64,000 nt of DNA from Herbaspirillum sp. RV1423 (GTDB lineage: Bacteria; Pseudomonadota; Gammaproteobacteria; Burkholderiales; Burkholderiaceae_D), in the NCBI RefSeq assembly GCF_000577615.1, contig NZ_CBXX010000012.1, positions 1-64,000 of the forward strand, in the 5' to 3' direction. Positions 16,561 to 23,597 of this stretch are shown piece by piece. Position 1 is the first letter of the stretch. Every line of letters begins with the position of its first letter. Position numbers and translations under genes: made by a program. The notes under the pieces are model-generated. The model made no database searches. It was not told where the DNA came from and was given only the letters and a program-made list of their open reading frames with translations.

Positions 16561-18219
16561 ATGGCGACAGCTTCCACTGCGCACGTCATTACGCCTGAAG
16601 AGCGCAAAGTTATTTTTGCCTCTTCGCTGGGTACCGTTTTTGAATGGTACGACTTCTATCTGTACGGCTCGCTGGCAGCGATCATCGCCAAGCAGTTCTT
16701 TGCCGGTACAGACCCCAACACTGGATTCATTTTCGCCTTGCTGGCATTCGCTGCCGGCTTCATCGTGCGCCCTTTCGGCGCGCTGGTGTTCGGCCGCCTG
16801 GGCGACCTGATCGGTCGTAAATACACCTTTCTGATGACCATCCTGATCATGGGTGCGTCGACTTTCATCGTTGGCATTCTGCCCAACTACAATTCCATCG
16901 GCATCATTGCACCGATCATCCTGATTTCCCTGCGTATTCTGCAAGGTCTGGCATTGGGCGGCGAATACGGCGGTGCCGCGACTTACGTTGCTGAACATGC
17001 TCCGGATCACAAACGCGGTGCATTTACCGCATGGATCCAAACCACGGCAACCTTGGGCCTGTTCCTGTCGTTGCTGGTGATTCTGGGTGTGCGTACTGCC
17101 GTCGGCGAAGCCGCATTTGCCGATTGGGGATGGCGTATTCCCTTCCTGGTGTCGATCATCTTGCTGGGTGTGTCCGTCTGGATCCGCTTGTCGATGAATG
17201 AATCGCCCGCGTTTCTGAAAATGAAATCCGACGGCAAGCTCTCCAAGGCGCCGCTGACGGAAGCTTTCGGTCAATGGAAAAACCTGAAACTGGTGATCCT
17301 GGCGCTGGTCGGCCTGACTGCCGGCCAGGCTGTGGTCTGGTACACCGGTCAGTTCTATGCATTGTTCTTCCTCACGCAATCCTTGAAGGTCGACGGCGCA
17401 CTGGCCAACATCCTGATCGCACTGGCGCTGCTGCTGGCAACACCGTTCTTTGTCGTGTTCGGCTCGCTGTCCGACAAGATTGGCCGCAAGCCGATCATCC
17501 TCGGCGGATGCCTGATTGCGGCAGTGACTTATTTCCCGATCTTCCAGGGGCTGACCCACTACGCCAACCCGGCATTGGAAGCCGCACTGCAAAAATCGCC
17601 GGTGATCGTCACTGCCGATCCCGCGACCTGCCAATTCCAGTTCAACCCGACCGGCACCAAGAAGTTCACGTCGTCGTGCGACATCGCCAAGGCAAAGCTG
17701 TCCGCCGCATCGGTGAATTACGAAAACGTAGCCGGCGCACCTGGTTCGGTCGCCACCATCAAGATCGGCGAGAAGATCATCACTTCGTATGATGCTGCCG
17801 GCCTGTCCAAGGAAGATGCCGCAGCCAAGGACAAGGCGCTGTCAAAAGAACTGGCTGACGACATCAAGCTGGCAGGCTATCCGACCAAGGCCGATCCTGA
17901 GCAAATGAACAAGCCGATGGTGCTGTTGCTGCTGTTCATCCTGGTCATCTACGTGACCATGGTCTACGGCCCGATCGCTGCCGCGTTGGTGGAAATGTTC
18001 CCGACACGTATCCGCTACACCTCGATGTCCATGCCCTACCACATCGGTAACGGCTGGTTCGGCGGCTTGCTGCCGACCACATCGTTCGCGTTGGTGGCGT
18101 TCAAGGGCGACATCTACTACGGCCTGTGGTATCCGATCGTGATCGCCATGATCACCTTCGTCATCGGCCTGCTCTTCGTCAAAGAAACCAAAGACAACGA
18201 CATCTACGCTGCTGACTAA
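16561..18219 (+). CDS. MHS-family MFS transporter with large inserted loop
   Basis: A proton symporter of 552 residues, longer than the 430-450 usual for the KgtP/ProP/ShiA group. It shows FEWYDFYLYG in helix 1, the MFS loop motif GRLGDLIGRKY, LQGLALGGEYGGAATYVAEHAP, and the repeat motif SDKIGRKP in the second half. Residues about 335-440 form a hydrophilic insertion between late helices, with two Cys and an FNPTGTKKF segment. The start has AAGGAGA 6 bp before it. Organic acids are likely substrates, but the sequence does not fix which. A terminator follows at 18294. Confidence 0.9.
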   Translation: MATASTAHVITPEERKVIFASSLGTVFEWYDFYLYGSLAAIIAKQFFAGTDPNTGFIFALLAFAAGFIVRPFGALVFGRLGDLIGRKYTFLMTILIMGASTFIVGILPNYNSIGIIAPIILISLRILQGLALGGEYGGAATYVAEHAPDHKRGAFTAWIQTTATLGLFLSLLVILGVRTAVGEAAFADWGWRIPFLVSIILLGVSVWIRLSMNESPAFLKMKSDGKLSKAPLTEAFGQWKNLKLVILALVGLTAGQAVVWYTGQFYALFFLTQSLKVDGALANILIALALLLATPFFVVFGSLSDKIGRKPIILGGCLIAAVTYFPIFQGLTHYANPALEAALQKSPVIVTADPATCQFQFNPTGTKKFTSSCDIAKAKLSAASVNYENVAGAPGSVATIKIGEKIITSYDAAGLSKEDAAAKDKALSKELADDIKLAGYPTKADPEQMNKPMVLLLLFILVIYVTMVYGPIAAALVEMFPTRIRYTSMSMPYHIGNGWFGGLLPTTSFALVAFKGDIYYGLWYPIVIAMITFVIGLLFVKETKDNDIYAAD

Positions 18220-18293
18220 AAGAATCACGAGGGGGAAGCCAGACGACTCCCTTGCTTGAAAGCGGTAGAAAATACAAGTGAGAGAGAACGTCG

Positions 18294-18328
18294 GCCGGTC
18301 AGGGTGCAAATCCTGACCGGCTTTTTTC
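18294..18328. terminator. Shared terminator between the MFS and LysR genes
   Basis: Arms GCCGGTCAGG (18294-18303) and CCTGACCGGC (18312-18321), then six T. The LysR stop codon (18299-18301) lies inside the left arm, so the convergent genes meet at this hairpin. Confidence 0.88.
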
Positions 18329-19204
18329 CTGGATCAGCTCCAGCAAGCCCTGCGCCGCAATCGACAAACTACGCTCCTTGGCCTTGACGATCAGCAGCGG
18401 CCGCACCAGGTCCGGCGCGTTCAGCGGAATCGCCACCAGATTCGGATGGCGGAACTGGAATAGCGTCAACTCCGGCACCAGGCTCACGCCCAGGCCGCTT
18501 TCAATCAGCCCGGCGACCGTCGCCAGGTGCTCCACTTCCAAGCCTGTATTGATCACGCCCACCGGCTGCAACAAGGCATCCAGATGCTGGCGCACGCTGG
18601 TCGAACGCGCCAGGTGGATCAACTCGCAGCCGGCCAGTTGCGGGATCTGGATGATGCGCTTTTTCGCCAGCTTGTGGTCGCGCCTGCACACCAGGTAAAA
18701 CGGATCTTCGCAGAGCGGCTGGGTATCGAACTCCATCAGATTCGGTCCTGGGGCGGTCAACGCAATATCCGCTTTGCCCTGACGCAAATAATTCAGGCAA
18801 TGGTCCGACAACGCGTCGAACAACTCCACCGTCACGCCGGGATGCTGCATCCGGTAAGCGGCAATCACCGGTGGCAGCCAGCCCGCCGCCAGCGACGGCA
18901 AGGCAGCGATCGACACCTTGCCCTTGCGTCGCGCAACATAGTCGCTCATGTTGGAAAACGCGGCGTCGATATCGGCCATCAATTGTCGGGCGACTTCGAC
19001 GAACAACGCCCCCTCCGGCGTCAGCGTGACGTTGCGCGTATCGCGCTCGAACAATCTTGCGCCGGCGGCTGCCTCCAGCTTCTGGATCATCACGCTGAAG
19101 GCTGATTGCGAGACGTGGCAACGTTCTGCCGCATGGCCGAAATGGCGGCAATCGTTCAGCGCAAGGAATCCCTGCAACAGTCGGGTCGAAATATTGGCTT
19201 GCAT
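18299..19204 (-). CDS. LysR-family transcriptional regulator
   Basis: A regulator of 301 residues. The N-terminal winged HTH is visible in FLALNDCRHFGHAAERCHVSQSAFSVMIQKLE, and a C-terminal effector-binding domain follows. The ATG at 19204 was preferred over an in-frame TTG at 19216 because GGGAG lies 6 bp before it. It is divergent from the CitMHS/AtuA operon and a perfect inverted repeat lies between them, so it very likely controls that operon in response to its substrate or an intermediate. Confidence 0.9.
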   Translation of the reverse strand: MQANISTRLLQGFLALNDCRHFGHAAERCHVSQSAFSVMIQKLEAAAGARLFERDTRNVTLTPEGALFVEVARQLMADIDAAFSNMSDYVARRKGKVSIAALPSLAAGWLPPVIAAYRMQHPGVTVELFDALSDHCLNYLRQGKADIALTAPGPNLMEFDTQPLCEDPFYLVCRRDHKLAKKRIIQIPQLAGCELIHLARSTSVRQHLDALLQPVGVINTGLEVEHLATVAGLIESGLGVSLVPELTLFQFRHPNLVAIPLNAPDLVRPLLIVKAKERSLSIAAQGLLELIQEKSRSGFAP

Positions 19205-19215
19205 GGCGGCTCCCA

Positions 19216-19238
19216 ATTAATCGGTAAAAACGATTAAT
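19216..19238. promoter_or_regulatory. Candidate LysR operator
   Basis: ATTAATCG (19216-19223) and CGATTAAT (19231-19238) form a perfect 8-bp inverted repeat with a 7-bp spacer, in the intergenic region between the divergent LysR and transporter genes. It overlaps the LysR gene leader, as expected for autoregulation. It fits the size and symmetry of LysR binding boxes. Confidence 0.6.
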
Positions 19239-19396
19239 CAATCGAAAAAATGCACTTTACAACAAAATCGCTCGCCGCCTACACTCGCCCTGCATTCCTT
19301 GCAAAGCGTCTGGACCAGACGTCGCCAGACGGATCGACAAGAATCCACGGCACTCCCACCCCGGGATGCCACAACAAAAAAATACCGGAGACACGC

Positions 19397-20698
19397 ATGC
19401 TTGCCCTGCTCGGCTTTATCACGATTGTTCTATTGTTCTCGGCCATCCTGACCAAAAAGATGTCGCCGCTGGTCGCGCTGATCGCGATCCCGATTGCCGC
19501 CGCCCTGATCGGCGGCTTCGGCATGTCGACATCGAAATTCATCGTCTCCGGCGTGACCTCGATTGCGCCGGTGGCCGGCATGTTCGTATTCGCCATCCTC
19601 TTCTTCGGCATCGTCACCGACGCCGGCATGCTCGACCCCATCATCAGTCGCATCCTGCGTACCGTCGGCAGCCGCCCCAGCCGCATCGTGCCGGGCACCG
19701 CTCTGCTGGCGCTGCTGATCCACCTCGACGGTTCCGGCGCCGTGACCTTCCTGATCACCATTCCGGCGATGCTGCCGCTCTATAACCGCCTCGGCATCGA
19801 CAAACGCATCCTCGCGTGCGTAGCCTCGCTGGCGGCCGGCGTCAACTTCCTGCCGTGGACCGGACCGATGATCCGCGCTTCCGCCGCCTTGCATATCCCC
19901 GTCAGCGACATCTTCACGCCGCTGATCCCGGTGCAATTGGTCGGTCTGGCGTTTGTCTTCATCACCGCTTACCTGCTCGGTCTCAAGGAAGAAAAGCGCC
20001 TAGGCCTGAGCAAAGGCGCCGCCGCCGGTTTTGTGCAGGAACACACGCTGACCGAAGAAGAAAAGAAGATCCGCCGTCCACGCAATTTCTGGATCAACAT
20101 CGTGCTGACGGTATTCGTGCTGGGCGTCATGATCAGCGGCAAGGTCGATCCCGTCGTCATGTTCATGATCGGCGTCGTGCTCGCCCTGATGATCAACTAC
20201 CCCGACGTCAACATGCAGCGCGCCCGCATCGATGCGCACGCCAAGGCAGCCTTGCTGATGGCCAGCATCCTGTTCGCCGCCGGCGTGTTCACCGGCATCA
20301 TGACCAAATCCGGCATGCTGTCGGCAATGGCCAAAACGGCAGTCGGCTTCGTGCCGCCGGAAATGGCGTCGCACATCCCGGTCGTGCTCGGCCTGCTGTC
20401 GATGCCGCTGAGCCTGTTGTTCGATCCCGATTCCTTCTATTTCGGCGTGCTGCCGGTGATTGCCGAAGTCAGCCATATGCTCGGCGTGCCATCCATCCAG
20501 GTCGCGCAAGCAGCGCTGCTGGGCCAGATGACCACCGGCTTCCCGGTCAGCCCGCTGACACCCGCGACCTTCCTGGTGTGCGGCCTGGCCGGCATCGAAC
20601 TGGCCGATCACCAGAAGTACACGATTCCCTTCCTCTTCGGCGCATCGGTGGTCATGACGATTGCCTGCGTGCTGCTCGGACTGTTCCCCCTGCTGTAA
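19397..20698 (+). CDS. CitMHS-family citrate-type transporter
   Basis: A membrane carrier of 433 residues with about twelve hydrophobic segments. It starts MLALLGFITIVLLFSAILTKK and shows HLDGSGAVTFLITIPAMLPLYNR and GQMTTGFPVSPLTPATFLV, both typical of the citrate-metal/H+ symporter family. The ATG at 19397 has GGAG 6 bp before it; the longer in-frame upstream stretch does not look membrane-like. It probably imports citrate or a related tricarboxylate. The AtuA-like gene starts 10 bp after its stop. Confidence 0.9.
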   Translation: MLALLGFITIVLLFSAILTKKMSPLVALIAIPIAAALIGGFGMSTSKFIVSGVTSIAPVAGMFVFAILFFGIVTDAGMLDPIISRILRTVGSRPSRIVPGTALLALLIHLDGSGAVTFLITIPAMLPLYNRLGIDKRILACVASLAAGVNFLPWTGPMIRASAALHIPVSDIFTPLIPVQLVGLAFVFITAYLLGLKEEKRLGLSKGAAAGFVQEHTLTEEEKKIRRPRNFWINIVLTVFVLGVMISGKVDPVVMFMIGVVLALMINYPDVNMQRARIDAHAKAALLMASILFAAGVFTGIMTKSGMLSAMAKTAVGFVPPEMASHIPVVLGLLSMPLSLLFDPDSFYFGVLPVIAEVSHMLGVPSIQVAQAALLGQMTTGFPVSPLTPATFLVCGLAGIELADHQKYTIPFLFGASVVMTIACVLLGLFPLL

Positions 20699-20708
20699 AG
20701 AAGCCATC

Positions 20709-22055
20709 ATGAAACGTATCCGCATAGGTGCCGGCGCTGGCTATTCCGGCGACCGCATCGAACCCGCCGTCGAGCTAGCCGAAAAAGGCAACCTCGATTA
20801 CCTGATCTTCGAATGTCTGGCCGAACGCACCATCGCCATCGGCCAGCAGGCGCGCCGCGCCGATCCGCAAAAAGGCTATGACCCGCTGCTGGCCGAGCGC
20901 ATGCACGCCGTGCTCAAATTGTGCGCCGACAAGGGCATCCGGATCGTCACCAACATGGGCGCAGCCAACCCGCTCGCGGGCGCCGCGAAGATCAAGGAGA
21001 TCGCCGCCTCACTGGGACTGCATGGATTGAAGATCGCCGCCATCACCGGCGACGACGTGCTCGACGTCTTGCAGAACGGCGACTACCGCATCGAAGACAA
21101 CGGCCAGCCCGTCAAATCGCTCGGCGACAAACTGATTTCGGCCAACGCCTATCTCGGCGCGCAACCGATTGTCGATGCCTTGCAAGCCGGCGCCGACATC
21201 GTCATCACCGGCCGGGTCGCCGACCCGGCGCTGGTGCTGGGCCCGTTAATCCACGAGTTCGGCTGGGCCTTGGATAACTGGAAACTGCTCGGACAAGGCA
21301 CGTTGGTCGGCCATCTGCTCGAATGCGCGGGACAGATCACCGGCGGCTATTTCGCCGACCCAGGCGTCAAGGACGTCAAAGACCTGGCGCGCTTGGGCTT
21401 TCCCATCGGCGAAGTGGCCGAAGACGGCAGCGCCGTCATTACCAAGGTGGAAGGCTCCGGCGGACAAGTCAGCGCCGCCACCTGCAAGGAACAATTGCTG
21501 TACGAAATCCACGACCCGCACGCCTACCTGACGCCCGACGTCATCGCCGATTTCTCGCAAGTCCACATCACGGAAATCGGTCCGGACCGCGTCGCCGTCA
21601 GCGGCGGCAGCGGACGCGCCCACCCCGACACGCTCAAGACCACGCTCGGCTACGTCGACAGTTACATCGGCGAAGGCCAGATATCTTACGCAGGCCCCGG
21701 CGCCCGGGCACGCGGGCAACTGGCGCTGGACATCGTCAAGGAACGCCTGGCTATCATGGGCGTGCAGGCCGATGAAATGCGCTACGACCTGATCGGCGTC
21801 AACGCCATCCACGGGCCGCACATCGCGGCAACGGCAGCAGCGACGGAACCATATGAAGTCCGCGCCCGCGTCGCCGGCAGGACAAACAACATGCGCGAAG
21901 CCGTCCGCATCGGCAACGAGGTTGAAACGCTCTACACCTGCGGCCCAGCCGGCGGCGGCGGCGCCACCAAATCGGCCAAGGAAATCGTCGCCGTGCTGTC
22001 TGCGCTGGTGCCGCGCGACCTCATCACACCGACCATCCATTTCGAGGAGAGCTGA
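20709..22055 (+). CDS. AtuA-like (DUF1446) acyclic terpene utilisation family protein
   Basis: A 448-residue DUF1446 protein. It begins MKRIRIGAGAGYSGDRIEPA and contains VITGRVADPALVLGPLIHEFGW and TLYTCGPAGGGGATKSAKE, both conserved in AtuA. AtuA belongs to citronellol/geraniol catabolism in Pseudomonas, but DUF1446 members occur in many other catabolic operons and their chemistry is unsettled. Here the pairing with a CitMHS carrier suggests a carboxylic-acid substrate. ATG at 20709 follows AAGAAG. The partner gene starts directly after it. Confidence 0.85.
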   Translation: MKRIRIGAGAGYSGDRIEPAVELAEKGNLDYLIFECLAERTIAIGQQARRADPQKGYDPLLAERMHAVLKLCADKGIRIVTNMGAANPLAGAAKIKEIAASLGLHGLKIAAITGDDVLDVLQNGDYRIEDNGQPVKSLGDKLISANAYLGAQPIVDALQAGADIVITGRVADPALVLGPLIHEFGWALDNWKLLGQGTLVGHLLECAGQITGGYFADPGVKDVKDLARLGFPIGEVAEDGSAVITKVEGSGGQVSAATCKEQLLYEIHDPHAYLTPDVIADFSQVHITEIGPDRVAVSGGSGRAHPDTLKTTLGYVDSYIGEGQISYAGPGARARGQLALDIVKERLAIMGVQADEMRYDLIGVNAIHGPHIAATAAATEPYEVRARVAGRTNNMREAVRIGNEVETLYTCGPAGGGGATKSAKEIVAVLSALVPRDLITPTIHFEES

Positions 22056-22056
22056 C

Positions 22057-22368
22057 ATGCTGCTGCGAGACATCGCGCATTCACGCGCGGGCGACAAGGG
22101 CGACATCTCCAATATCTCCGTCATCGCCTACGACGTCAACGACTATCCCCTGCTGGAAAAATATTTGACGCCGGAACGCGTCAAGGCCCATTTCGCAGGT
22201 ATCGTGCTCGGCGACGTCGTGCGCTATGCATTGCCTCACCTGGGCGCGCTGAACTTCGTCATGCAGCATGCGCTGGGCGGCGGCGTGACACGCTCGCTGG
22301 CGCTTGATGCGCATGGGAAATGTCTGAGCGGGGCGATGTTGGGGATGGATATATCTGACGTAACCTGA
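22057..22368 (+). CDS. AtuA-associated small subunit-like protein
   Basis: A 103-residue protein starting MLLRDIAHSRAGDKGDISN. Proteins of this type are usually encoded next to, or fused to, DUF1446 proteins, and probably form a complex with them. The start codon is one base past the AtuA-like stop codon and a GAGGAGAG ribosome-binding site lies in the end of the preceding gene, so translation is coupled. No independent function is known. Confidence 0.8.
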   Translation: MLLRDIAHSRAGDKGDISNISVIAYDVNDYPLLEKYLTPERVKAHFAGIVLGDVVRYALPHLGALNFVMQHALGGGVTRSLALDAHGKCLSGAMLGMDISDVT

Positions 22369-22544
22369 GCGGGATACAAGACAATGATCGGGCAAAAAGT
22401 TGTCGCCTCTCATACTTCCTTGTAGGGAGAGGAAAGATTTTCTTGCTCGGGCTTTCCAGATACGACCCAGTCGTTTGAGCAGACCAAAGACATCGTGGCG
22501 TCACTCACAACGATACAGACACAGACTTCGCCGACAATGGATGA

Positions 22545-23597
22545 CTACACAGGAATACTCACCACCAGACAAGTCTCCTCCCGCTCCGCATCGCAGAAAA
22601 ACTGCAACACGCCGCCAAGCGACGAGGTCCGCTCGCGCAATATCGTGAGTTTGTAGGTATCTTTCTCCACCAGTATTTTTCCCCTGGAGAGTATCTTCAG
22701 GATCAGGCTCGGTCCCCTGTCGATCATCTCGATCAACACTTCGGCCGGGTCCGTATGCCGCATGACGTTGGTGATACCCTCCTGAACCAACCTATAGAGT
22801 GTACCGGCGCGACGCGCATCGACCTTGTCGAGACACGAGCCATGAGCAAGCGCAAAAGAAACCTGCGGCGCGGCTTTGCGCCATTGCCCGACCATGTCCT
22901 CAATCGCAATCGTCAAGCCTCCCACGCTGATCGCCTCGGGACGGAGTTGCGTGATTGCCTGCGAGACGTCGGCGTGTGCCTGCGCGAGAATTTTCTTTCC
23001 GTCCATGCAGGACGTTTCAATATGCTGCATATGTTGCGACAACGAGGTATCGACCGACAGTGTCGATGCCGCTTTTCCGATCCCGGCGAATATCCAGGTC
23101 AGTTGGGTAATGGCCGCGCCCACTGCGTCATGCAGGTTCTGTGCAATCAGGCGCCGCTCTTCTTCGAGTTGCGCGGTCGCCTCTGCGATCAGGCGACTGC
23201 GCATCTGGCGCTCGCGTCCGATTTCCAGTCCGGCGCGGATGCTCCAGATTGCACTTTGCTGCATGGGCTTGATGAGATATCCGACCAGATTCTGCGCAAT
23301 CGATGGATCGGCAAACATGCTCTGAAAGGTTGGTTCCTTGTCGTCCTGAGTACATAGCAGACACGGCGGCGCGTCAGGATTGCGCACGACATCGGCGGCG
23401 GTGCCGTCCGGCAGATTGATATCGACGATGGCCAGCGCAATGACGTGTTCCGTCATCAAGGTCGTGGCCTGACGGACGTTTTCCGCCTCGTAGCAATGCC
23501 ATTCGTTTGGCGCCTGGCCCAACACAATGCACAGCGATTGACGAAACACCGGATCGTCATCAACGATCAGAATGGGGATTTTGCTGGTATTAATCAT
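22545..23597 (-). CDS. REC-HisKA_3 protein with degenerate ATP-binding domain
   Basis: A 350-residue protein with an N-terminal receiver (ILIVDDDP, phospho-acceptor D59, K110). A NarL-type dimerisation segment follows, RLIAQNLHDAVGAAITQL, with H156. The C-terminal HATPase-like part keeps an N-box-like TNVMRHT, but the DxGxG and GLxG boxes are not recognisable (LSRGKILVEKDTYKLTILRERT). It may be unable to autophosphorylate. It overlaps the upstream hybrid kinase by ATGA, so the two are translated together and probably form a phosphorelay. A decayed copy of this gene lies at 26668-26754. Confidence 0.82.
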   Translation of the reverse strand: MINTSKIPILIVDDDPVFRQSLCIVLGQAPNEWHCYEAENVRQATTLMTEHVIALAIVDINLPDGTAADVVRNPDAPPCLLCTQDDKEPTFQSMFADPSIAQNLVGYLIKPMQQSAIWSIRAGLEIGRERQMRSRLIAEATAQLEEERRLIAQNLHDAVGAAITQLTWIFAGIGKAASTLSVDTSLSQHMQHIETSCMDGKKILAQAHADVSQAITQLRPEAISVGGLTIAIEDMVGQWRKAAPQVSFALAHGSCLDKVDARRAGTLYRLVQEGITNVMRHTDPAEVLIEMIDRGPSLILKILSRGKILVEKDTYKLTILRERTSSLGGVLQFFCDAEREETCLVVSIPV

